Shown: piece after piece, positions 6,739-13,250 of the stretch
Layout: every line of letters starts with the position of its first letter
How positions within the stretch are numbered: the stretch's first letter is position 1
NCBI GenBank assembly: GCA_026390045.1
Contig: JAPLGR010000104.1
Span: forward strand, 1 to 13,456
DNA: 13,456 nt
Direction: 5' to 3'
Source: Chloroflexota bacterium
GTDB taxonomy: Bacteria; Chloroflexota; Anaerolineae; Anaerolineales; E44-bin32
Notes under the pieces: generated by a model
Seen by the model: only the letters and a program-made list of their open reading frames with translations
What the model was told of the DNA's origin: nothing
Databases searched by the model: none
Translations under genes and position numbers: made by a program

Positions 6739-8103
6739 ATGCGTCCGGTGTATGCCGTCTCGGGCGGGGTCTCCAAGTTCGCCAAGGCCCGTCCTGACAA
6801 GACCTTCCAGGCCATCATCAAGGAGGCCTACGACTACGCCGTCACTGACCTGGGGCTGGACTTCGCCACCTTCACCCGGCTGGTCGACGGCTCGGTGGCG
6901 TCGTACTTCTCGGATCACTTTGCCCGCCAGCTGATGGCCGGCATCATGGCCCACGACTACCTCGGGCTGTGTCCCAAGCCGAGCCACCGCGTCGAGGGCG
7001 GCGGCGCCACAGGCGGCATCTGTCTGCAGGAGGCATGGAAAGCCATCGCCTCCGGGACGATGGACATCTGTCTCGCCTACGGCTTCGAGACGATGTCGCA
7101 CGTTGAGACCTGGAAGGGCAACGAGTTCATCGCCCTGGCGTCGGACATCTCGTGGGACTACCCGGTGGGCGGCTTCTACTCCGGCTATTACGCCATGATG
7201 GTCACGCGTCACATGAAGGAGTTCGGCACGACCGTCGAGCAGATGGCGTCAGTGTCGGTCAAGAATCACATGAACGCCTACTACAACCCGTACGCGCAGA
7301 AGCGCAACCGCTACACCATCGCCGACGTTCGCGCCGCGCCGATGGTCGCCTGGCCGATGACGCGGCTCGACATCTGCGTCATGTCTGACGGTGCGGCAGC
7401 TACCATCCTGGCCTCCGAGGAAGGGCTGAAGCGCTTGGAGAAGGCCGGGGCGAAGGTGGCGCGCCCGCTGGTGCGCATGACCGGCCTCGGCCGCGGCACG
7501 GACGCCATGCGCCTGTCAGACCGGCCGCACCTCGACTACGAGACCTTCCTGCGCGACTACGCCACCGAGCAAGAGAAGGCGTCCAACGAGACCAAGGCCT
7601 ACTACAAGAAGCTGTGGGATCACGGGACGCGCTACCCCGGCGTGCACTCGTTTCGCGCCGGGCGCACCGCCGGCAACATGGCCTACAAGCACGCGGGCGT
7701 CCACGACCCACTCAAGGAGATCGACTTCGTCGAGCTGCACGACGCCTACACGTCCTCCGAGATCCAGACCTATGAGGACATGGGCCTGTGCCGCTACGGT
7801 GAGGGCGGGCCATTCGCGGCCTCGGGCAAGGCGTTCATGCCGGGGATCGACTACGGGCTGAAGTTGCCCGAGAAACCCGAGTGCCCCGTCAATCCATCGG
7901 GCGGCCTGATCGCATGCGGCCACCCGGTCGGCGCCACCGGGTTGATGCAGGCTGTGTTCGCCATCTGGCAGTTGCAGTCGACGATCGGCAAACACTTCGG
8001 CGACCCGACGCTGCAAGTGAAGGATGCCAAGCGTGGCGCGATCCACTCGCACGCCGGCACCGGCACGTACGTCAGCGTTTCGATCCTGGAACGCGAGGGA
8101 TAG
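6739..8103 (+). CDS. Thiolase-fold protein (SCPx/archaeal type) lacking the nucleophilic Cys
   Basis: The 454-residue protein belongs to the SCPx/archaeal thiolase group. HRVEGGGATGGICLQEAW (83-100) aligns with the nucleophile segment (E-A-A-C-A-S-G-G in ordinary members). ELHDAYTSSEIQTYEDMGL (332-350) and the GEGG that follows match the SCPx EVHDCF region, and GGLIACGHPVGATG (388-401) carries the catalytic GHP His395. The nucleophilic Cys is replaced by Gly89 (codon 7003-7005), so ordinary Claisen condensation or thiolysis through an acyl-Cys is unlikely. Cys95 lies too far into the helix to replace it. The C-terminal loop is HSHAGTGTYVSV instead of a Cys-containing loop. Residues about 256-315 look like extra sequence, making it longer than the roughly 390 residues typical of thiolases. 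DUF35 follows after 4 nt. Possible roles are a retro-aldolase like the Ltp2-ChsH2(DUF35) steroid-side-chain enzyme, an acyl-CoA-binding protein, or a condensing enzyme with altered chemistry. Confidence 0.88.
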   Translation: MRPVYAVSGGVSKFAKARPDKTFQAIIKEAYDYAVTDLGLDFATFTRLVDGSVASYFSDHFARQLMAGIMAHDYLGLCPKPSHRVEGGGATGGICLQEAWKAIASGTMDICLAYGFETMSHVETWKGNEFIALASDISWDYPVGGFYSGYYAMMVTRHMKEFGTTVEQMASVSVKNHMNAYYNPYAQKRNRYTIADVRAAPMVAWPMTRLDICVMSDGAAATILASEEGLKRLEKAGAKVARPLVRMTGLGRGTDAMRLSDRPHLDYETFLRDYATEQEKASNETKAYYKKLWDHGTRYPGVHSFRAGRTAGNMAYKHAGVHDPLKEIDFVELHDAYTSSEIQTYEDMGLCRYGEGGPFAASGKAFMPGIDYGLKLPEKPECPVNPSGGLIACGHPVGATGLMQAVFAIWQLQSTIGKHFGDPTLQVKDAKRGAIHSHAGTGTYVSVSILEREG

Positions 8104-8107
8104 CCCC

Positions 8108-8659
8108 ATGACCAAACTCCCCGAACACCGCGACGAGACACTCGGCGGATATATCGTCCACGGCGTGCCGTTCCCGGTCGAGACCGACCCCGACGCGCTG
8201 GCGTTCCTCAAGCGCATGGCGCCGCTCCAGATCGAGTACCCGTATCAGGTCACCTACCTGCACTCGTACGGCCAGGATTCGCCGTGGTTCGCCGGCGCGG
8301 CGAACAAGCACCTGCTGGCGACTCAGGACCCGCAGTCGGGCTACACATACGGCACGCCACGCGGCCACGACATGTTCTCCGGTGCGGAGACGCGCTGGAT
8401 CGACATCACCGACCGCCCGGCCAAGGTGCACGCCTTCACCGTCTGCCACTTCGGCTCGGAGGAGTTTCTGCCCGAGACGCCGTTCGTCCTGGCGCTGATC
8501 GAGTTCGAGGACGTGAACACGCTGTTCCTGACACGTCTGATGGGCGTCGACCCGCTCGCCGCGACCCTCGACTGGATCGGCATGCCGGTCGCGCCGCGCT
8601 TCTTGAGGAACTCGAAGCTGAAGCCGACCGACGTGTACTTCATCCCGGCCAAGTGCTGA
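8108..8659 (+). CDS. DUF35 OB-fold partner protein with degenerate zinc ribbon
   Basis: The 183-residue protein is the usual companion of SCPx/archaeal-type thiolases. It has an N-terminal helix, a rubredoxin-like ribbon at about 66-95, and an OB fold at about 103-165 (VHAFTVCHF, PFVLALIEFE, LTRLMGVDP, WIGMPVAPRF). DUF35 proteins normally bind zinc through two CxxC pairs and use the OB fold to form or gate the CoA tunnel of the thiolase. Here both pairs are altered in the same way: Asp74-x-x-Ser77 (QDPQSG) and Asp88-x-x-Ser91 (HDMFSG), so structural zinc is probably absent. GAGGGA 7 nt before ATG 8108 supports the start, and the 4-nt gap after the thiolase stop indicates coupled translation and a physical complex. 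The family call is inferred from the OB-fold pattern and the neighbour. Confidence 0.85.
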   Translation: MTKLPEHRDETLGGYIVHGVPFPVETDPDALAFLKRMAPLQIEYPYQVTYLHSYGQDSPWFAGAANKHLLATQDPQSGYTYGTPRGHDMFSGAETRWIDITDRPAKVHAFTVCHFGSEEFLPETPFVLALIEFEDVNTLFLTRLMGVDPLAATLDWIGMPVAPRFLRNSKLKPTDVYFIPAKC

Positions 8660-8678
8660 GTCTGGTATCCTCAGCCGC

Positions 8679-8774
8679 ATGACGACCGAATTCTGGGCCG
8701 GTGCCCACGACCCGCGCCCGGCAGCTGGCGCGCTGTGCCCCCTGCGGCGGAACCCACTGCCTTCTTCCTTATGA
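8679..8774 (+). CDS. Possible 31-codon ORF overlapping the next start (doubtful)
   Basis: An ATG at 8679 opens a 31-residue frame that ends in TGA overlapping the ATG at 8771 (ATGA). The peptide begins MTTEFWAGAHD, then becomes Pro/Arg/Ala-rich with no recognised feature. No Shine-Dalgarno precedes it. It might be a translational-coupling leader for the membrane protein, which itself lacks a ribosome-binding site, but chance is a real possibility. Confidence 0.2.
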   Translation: MTTEFWAGAHDPRPAAGALCPLRRNPLPSSL

Positions 8775-9535
8775 AACCTGAAGCCGCCCCGCCTCTCAGC
8801 CCCGCCCAGGCCCTCACCGTCTATCACGCCCGGATGGGCGTGGTCAACGCGCTGCTGGCCGCAGCCATCGTCGCCACCGGATCCGCGCTGGCGACGGTCG
8901 GGTTCAGCCTATGGGCGTGGTACTACGCCATGAGCACCTACGGGCCGGCGGCCGTCCGGCGCTGGACGTATCCGTGGCTGATCGCAGCGCCGCTGCTGGG
9001 CGTCGTCGGGATCGCGTGCCTCGTGCGCGTATGGCGCCTGACCAGGCTCTGGGTGGAAGCCTTTCCGGATGGCATCCGCGTACACCGGGGACGCAGGTCC
9101 GATTGGGTCGCCTGGGCCGATGTGCGCGAGATCCGCACCTGGCCCGCGCGTCAGCCGGGGCCGGCGTTCTCGGCGCTGGAGATTCGTCTGAACGGCGGAC
9201 GCAGGCGGCGGCTCACGCGCTCCCTGGCAGATCTTGAGGGCCTTGTCCAGCATGTCAAGCGGGGCGCCTATCCGCTCCTGCAGGACTGTTACCGGGCCAA
9301 GTTCAATCGCGGCGAGGAACTCGATTTCGGCCGGCTGCGGCTGACGCCGGATGGCGTGCAGGCCGGCAGGAAGTCCATACAATGGGGACACGTTCAGGCG
9401 GTTGAGGTCCAGGGCGGGCAGCTCGCCATCACTGCCGATGAGCCTGCCGGGGACCGGCTGCGCATCGCGGCCGCACGTGTCCCGAACGTCGACGTGTGCG
9501 TACAGATCATCCGCCTCCTGGGACAGGTGCCATGA
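8771..9535 (+). CDS. Two-helix membrane protein with PH-like cytoplasmic part, DUF6585-like
   Basis: The 254-residue protein has a short N-terminal arm, two transmembrane helices (about 24-52 and 68-90) and a cytoplasmic domain. The pattern DGIRVHRGRRSDWVAWADVR (100-119), LQDCYRAKFNRGEELDFG (170-187), LTPDGV and IQWGHVQAVEV, ending in a VPN (238-240), resembles DUF6585 proteins and other PH-like membrane proteins in which a tryptophan strand precedes the 'W.dv..v' turn. No biochemical role is known to me. The start is uncertain: ATG 8771 and an in-frame GTG at 8735 both lack a ribosome-binding site, and I prefer the ATG. Its stop TGA overlaps the lipoprotein ATG at 9532 (ATGA), so the two are translationally coupled and may function together at the membrane. 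Confidence 0.75.
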   Translation: MKPEAAPPLSPAQALTVYHARMGVVNALLAAAIVATGSALATVGFSLWAWYYAMSTYGPAAVRRWTYPWLIAAPLLGVVGIACLVRVWRLTRLWVEAFPDGIRVHRGRRSDWVAWADVREIRTWPARQPGPAFSALEIRLNGGRRRRLTRSLADLEGLVQHVKRGAYPLLQDCYRAKFNRGEELDFGRLRLTPDGVQAGRKSIQWGHVQAVEVQGGQLAITADEPAGDRLRIAAARVPNVDVCVQIIRLLGQVP

Positions 9536-12003
9536 AACGTCTGATGATGCGAGTGACTTGCCTGGCCTTCGTGCTCTCGGCCGTCGCCGGGTGCACGATG
9601 CCCTTTGTGGGCGGCACGACCGGTCCGACGCCGATCCCAAGCGGTGGCACTCCGCTGCCGGCGGCTGAGGTCGTGTTCACCGTCACGCCCCCGGCCGGAA
9701 CGCCGGAGGACGCCGGGCTGCAGCTGGTTGTGCTCGACGAGGTGACCGGGCTGCCGTATGGCGCATCAGGCACGGCGATGACGCGCCAGGCTGATGGGCG
9801 CTGGCAGGCGCGGCTGACGCCGCCCGTTGGCAGCCTGCTGCGCTACCGATACACGCGCCAGTCGCCATCCGCCTCGGAGGAGTTCGACGGTCTCGGACGC
9901 CTGGTGCGAGAGCGCGTGGTGTACATCACCGGCCCGCTGGCACAGGACGACACGGTTGCCGCCTGGATCGATGCGCCCTTCCTTGGACAGACCGGGCGCG
10001 TGACCGGACGCACTATCGATGCCGCGACCTATTCGCCGCTGCCGGAGATCCTGATCACCGCGTCGGGCGTGACGGCCTACTCCGACGGCGAAGGCGCCTT
10101 CCGGCTCGACGGGCTGGTGCCAGGCCTGCACTCGCTGGTCGCCTTCACTACCGACGGGGCATACCTTCCGCTTCAGCGGCAGGCGGTCGTCGCCGCCGAG
10201 AGCGCCACCCCAGCCGAGCTCGCGCTCGACGCTACGCCGCTCATCGACGTCGCCTTCGAGGTCACGCTGCCAGAGGGGACGCCGGAATCGGCGCCCATTC
10301 GCATCGCGGGCAACATCCGGCGGTTCGGCGCCTCGTTCGCCGACCTGGATGGAGGCGTGAACGCCAGCGCGGCGCGCATGCCGGTGATGGTGCGCGTCGA
10401 TTCCACCCACGCGCTCATGCTGACCCAGCTGCACGCCGGCACTGACCTGCGCTACAAGTACACGCTCGGCGACGGGCTGTGGAACGCTGAGCGCGACGCC
10501 AGCGGTGGTTTCGTCACGCGCCAGCTGATCGTCCCCGCTCAGGAACGCACCGTGCAAGATGAGGTCGCCGCCTGGCGCTCGCCGGCCTATGCTCCGCTCA
10601 CCTTCCACGTGGCGGTCCCGGCGAACACGCCGGCGTCGGACTCGATCAGCATCCAGTTCAATCCGTTCACCTGGTTCGAGCCGATCCCGATGTGGAAGGA
10701 TGCCGAAGGCACGTGGACGTATGTGCTCAACGGCCCGCTCGACTTCAGCGGGCCACTGGCGTACCGCTACTGCCGCAACCTGCAGTGCGGGTCGGCGGAT
10801 GACGTCGACACCGCGGGCGCGACCTCAGCCGGGCGATCGGTGACGCCGTCCGCGGAGCCGCAGACGCTGACCGATACCGTGCGCGAGTGGCAGTGGCTCC
10901 CGCAGGAGACGCTGCCGCCGACCGACGTCCTAGCACCCGCGCTCAGCGCGCGTGCCGGTTTCGCCGTCGGTTACGAACTGCTCCCGGCATACCGACCTTC
11001 ATGGTCCGCGTTCATGCCGGTAGCGCTGGCTGAGATGGCAGCCCGCGGCGCCAACGCAGTGATCCTCACGCCAACATGGACGCTTCAGGTGAGTCGGCCG
11101 CTGCCAATCCTGGGGCTCGATCCGGCTCGGTCCGGCTTCCGCAGCGACCTGCTCGGCTTCGCTGCCGAGGCGGCCAGGGACGGCATGCAGGTCGGGCTGC
11201 GCCCAACGCTCACCCCGGCCTATGGAACGCTGGCCGACTGGTGGTCCGGCGGCGCGCGCGATGCAGCCTGGTGGGCGGTGTGGTACGAGTCGTATCGCTC
11301 GTTCATTCTGACCCAGGCGTGGCTGGCGGCTGAGGCCGGCGCGACCACGCTAATCCTGGGCGGACCAGAGATCGCCCCGGCGCTGCCCAACGGCACGCTC
11401 CCTGATGGCACGCCGTCCGGCGCGCCAGCCGATGCTGACGCGCGCTGGCGGACGCTGATCGTCGAGGTGCGCGCCGTCTTCCCAGGGCGGATCGGATTTG
11501 AGCTGGACTTCGGCGATGCGCTGCAAACACCCCCGCCCTTCCTCGATGCGGTTGATGAGGTGCATCTGCGGTGGCATGCCCCGCTCACCCCCGGCGGCTT
11601 GGCCGACGTGCAGAGCATGCAGGCGACTGCCGCCGGACTGCTGGATGATGCCGTGCTCTCCCAGCCGTTGGTGGCAGGGAAACCGATCATGCTTCACATC
11701 GAGTACGCCTCGGTAGAGGGCGGCGTCAGCAACTGCGCGGCGGCGCCGGATGGGTCGTGCCGCGCGGCGTCCGCGTTCGACCGGGGAGCGGTCGTGGATC
11801 CCGATTTGGCCATAAATCTGACGGCCCAGGCCCAGGCATACAACGCGCTGCTGCTTGAGGCCAACGGCCGGGCGGCGATCAGTGGCTTCTACGCGTCGTC
11901 CGACTATCCAATCGTGTCGCTGCTTGACAAGTCGGCCTCGCCCTACGGCAAGCCGGCCCAGGACGTGCTGACCTTCTGGTATCAGAAGCTGACCGGCCGG
12001 TAG
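9532..12003 (+). CDS. Multidomain lipoprotein with three beta-sandwich repeats and a GH113-like TIM barrel
   Basis: The 823-residue exported protein has a lipoprotein signal (MKRLMMR, hydrophobic core, SAVAGC with Cys21). Three repeats follow (about 45-147, 236-349, 353-455). Each opens like FTVTPPAGTPED, FEVTLPEGTPES or FHVAVPANTPAS, contains RYRY/RYKY/AYRY, and ends with V-x-x-W, resembling CBM20/CBM48-type starch-binding folds. A carboxypeptidase-regulatory-like domain (about 155-235; GRVTGRTIDAATYSPLPEIL) lies between repeats 1 and 2. Residues about 472-823 look like a TIM-barrel glycosidase near GH113, with ARGANAVILTPTW, LGGPEIAP (Glu613, possible acid/base), IMLHIEYASVEGG (Glu724, possible nucleophile) and a closing SPYGKPAQDVLTFWYQ. 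It probably binds and cleaves a polysaccharide at the cell surface; substrate unknown. The start overlaps the previous stop, with GGACAGG just upstream. A terminator follows. Activity is inferred. Confidence 0.8.
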   Translation: MKRLMMRVTCLAFVLSAVAGCTMPFVGGTTGPTPIPSGGTPLPAAEVVFTVTPPAGTPEDAGLQLVVLDEVTGLPYGASGTAMTRQADGRWQARLTPPVGSLLRYRYTRQSPSASEEFDGLGRLVRERVVYITGPLAQDDTVAAWIDAPFLGQTGRVTGRTIDAATYSPLPEILITASGVTAYSDGEGAFRLDGLVPGLHSLVAFTTDGAYLPLQRQAVVAAESATPAELALDATPLIDVAFEVTLPEGTPESAPIRIAGNIRRFGASFADLDGGVNASAARMPVMVRVDSTHALMLTQLHAGTDLRYKYTLGDGLWNAERDASGGFVTRQLIVPAQERTVQDEVAAWRSPAYAPLTFHVAVPANTPASDSISIQFNPFTWFEPIPMWKDAEGTWTYVLNGPLDFSGPLAYRYCRNLQCGSADDVDTAGATSAGRSVTPSAEPQTLTDTVREWQWLPQETLPPTDVLAPALSARAGFAVGYELLPAYRPSWSAFMPVALAEMAARGANAVILTPTWTLQVSRPLPILGLDPARSGFRSDLLGFAAEAARDGMQVGLRPTLTPAYGTLADWWSGGARDAAWWAVWYESYRSFILTQAWLAAEAGATTLILGGPEIAPALPNGTLPDGTPSGAPADADARWRTLIVEVRAVFPGRIGFELDFGDALQTPPPFLDAVDEVHLRWHAPLTPGGLADVQSMQATAAGLLDDAVLSQPLVAGKPIMLHIEYASVEGGVSNCAAAPDGSCRAASAFDRGAVVDPDLAINLTAQAQAYNALLLEANGRAAISGFYASSDYPIVSLLDKSASPYGKPAQDVLTFWYQKLTGR

Positions 12004-12035
12004 CCATCCGCTGCTGCGATCGAGTGGCCACAGAA

Positions 12036-12065
12036 GAAGAGGGCGGCCGGCTGGCCGTCCTCTTC
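12036..12065 (+). terminator. Strong hairpin terminator after the lipoprotein gene
   Basis: GAAGAGGGCGGCC and GGCCGTCCTCTTC form a 13-bp stem (one G-U pair) around the tetraloop GGCT, 33 nt after the stop codon. The 3' side is pyrimidine-rich (CCTCTTCATT) and the 5' flank is A-rich, so it could work in both directions. No perfect U-tract is present. Confidence 0.75.
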
Positions 12066-12376
12066 ATTCGCTGTGTCCCCCTCGTGATCCCTGCGTCAGT
12101 CCCTTTCTTTCCGCCCACGAGGTGGGGACATCATCTGCCGCGCGGTGAAGGCATCCTTCCAGCTGTAGTAGACTCGGGCCGGTCCACCTGAGAGCCGCAG
12201 GTTCGGCTCGAGCGGGTAGGCCTGCCGCGCGGGGCCCTCACATCCAGAACGCGGCTCTCTGGAGGGTGTCCGTGCCGATGACGCAGAAGCCCTCCAACTC
12301 CCGCAGCGCATCCGCCACAGACCGCTGTGCTACTGGTGACTCTCGCCGGGGAGGGGCACAGCCGAGGACGGCTGCG
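12066..12376. other. Non-coding stretch with inverted repeat and possible transposase scrap
   Basis: No convincing gene lies here. CCTGAGAGCCGC (12187-12198) and GCGGCTCTCTGG (12251-12262) form an 11-of-12 inverted repeat around 52 GC-rich nt. GCCGCGCGG occurs twice, near 12138 and 12226. On the minus strand around 12130-12180 a frame reads VYYSWKDAF, reminiscent of the recognition helix of IS3-type OrfA transposases, but nothing else of such a gene is visible. A 6-bp hairpin sits at the 3' end. It may be the worn remains of a mobile element. Confidence 0.35.
12359..12374 (+). promoter_or_regulatory. Hairpin presenting the Shine-Dalgarno in its loop
   Basis: CAGCCG-AGGA-CGGCTG is a perfect 6-bp stem with a 4-nt loop ending 2 nt before ATG 12377. 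The loop AGGA is the only well-placed Shine-Dalgarno core for the hydrolase gene, so folding could tune its translation. The stem is short and GC-rich, so chance is possible. Confidence 0.4.
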
Positions 12377-13087
12377 ATGTCCGAACCCACTCAGCTCTCA
12401 GACCCAAGTGTCCTTCCTCCCGTGTGGGGTGTGCTTGAGATACCGCGGGAGAGCGGGCCACGGCCCGGCGTGATTCTTCTCCCGGGTTCCTCCGGGTGGC
12501 AGCCCGCGTATGGGGAAATCGCCAAGACCCTGGCCGAATCCGGGTTCGTCGCCCTGGCCATTGACTACTTTGTAGGGACTGGACAGGCCAGTTCGGATGA
12601 GGCGAGGTTGCGCCTGTGGCCGCAGTGGCAGACCTCCGTTCGCGGCGCAGCAGCCTACCTTCAAGCGTGCACGCATGTGTCGGGTCGGCCCATTGCCCTG
12701 GTCGGCTACTCGCTGGGCGCCTTCCTGGCGGTGTCGGTGGCCTCCACGATTCCCGGCGTCAGGGCGGTCGTGGACTTCTTCGGGGGTGGGAGCACGGAAG
12801 CCCTGGAGGACGAGGTTGGCCACTTTCCTCCGCTACTCATCCTGCACGGCGAAGCGGACAGCATCGTCCCAGTCGGTTCGGCCTACCGCCTGCGCGATGC
12901 CGTGATCGCCCAAGGCAGCCAGGTGGAGATCCACGTCTATCCAGGCGCGGAGCATGCCTTCAATGCCTCGTGGAGCCCCATGTACTCAGCACCCGAAGCG
13001 GCGGACTCAACGAAGAGAATGGTTGACTTCCTCATCCGTCGATTGGGGGAGTCGCTGCCCCGGCCAGAGCAAGCCCCAGCGGCCTGA
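12377..13087 (+). CDS. Dienelactone-hydrolase-family alpha/beta hydrolase (Ser nucleophile)
   Basis: The 236-residue cytoplasmic protein has the compact alpha/beta-hydrolase fold of the DLH family. The oxyanion region is LPGSSGW (35-41), the nucleophile elbow GYSLG has Ser112, the acid is Asp161 in LHGEADSIVPV, and the base is His193 in PGAEHAFNA. True dienelactone hydrolases use Cys at the elbow, so this Ser form is more likely a carboxylesterase or lactonase of unknown substrate than a chlorocatechol-pathway enzyme. The length fits the family. The ATG at 12377 follows GAGGA at about 8-9 nt; an upstream extension in the same frame to 12266 is low-complexity and crosses the inverted-repeat region. 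It stands after a terminator and before an acyl-CoA dehydrogenase that has its own promoter, so it is probably monocistronic. Confidence 0.87.
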   Translation: MSEPTQLSDPSVLPPVWGVLEIPRESGPRPGVILLPGSSGWQPAYGEIAKTLAESGFVALAIDYFVGTGQASSDEARLRLWPQWQTSVRGAAAYLQACTHVSGRPIALVGYSLGAFLAVSVASTIPGVRAVVDFFGGGSTEALEDEVGHFPPLLILHGEADSIVPVGSAYRLRDAVIAQGSQVEIHVYPGAEHAFNASWSPMYSAPEAADSTKRMVDFLIRRLGESLPRPEQAPAA

Positions 13088-13119
13088 CTGTCTCACATGT
13101 ATTGGACGAGTACAAGCAG

Positions 13120-13148
13120 TTGCAGCGAGTAAGCCGTTGTGCTAGGCT
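13120..13148 (+). promoter_or_regulatory. Candidate promoter of the acyl-CoA dehydrogenase gene
   Basis: TTGCAG (13120-13125), a 17-nt spacer and TAGGCT (13143-13148) with an extended -10 TG just before it. Transcription would start near 13155, giving a leader of about 96 nt to ATG 13251. The -10 matches only moderately. Confidence 0.45.
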
Positions 13149-13250
13149 GGACACGCATCCGCCGCGTTCGCCTGCCCTTGGATACTGACAACTGATCTCG
13201 TCCGTCCGCATGTCTGCCGCGTCGCATTAGCACCTCGAGGAGGGGACGTC

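Noticed and set aside
6478..7212. Minus-strand frame of 244 codons over the divergent region and thiolase start
   Set aside because: It is antisense to the thiolase gene, lacks recognisable motifs and crosses the promoter region.
9766..10608. Minus-strand frame of 280 codons
   Set aside because: Shadow of the multidomain lipoprotein gene; Arg/Gly/Val-rich with no domain.
12201..12225. GGTTCGGCTC, resembling a tRNA T-arm
   Set aside because: No acceptor stem, D-arm or anticodon arm can be built around it.
12266..12376. 37-residue N-terminal extension of the hydrolase
   Set aside because: Low-complexity Ser/Arg/Ala composition with no match to the hydrolase fold; ATG 12377 has a placed SD.
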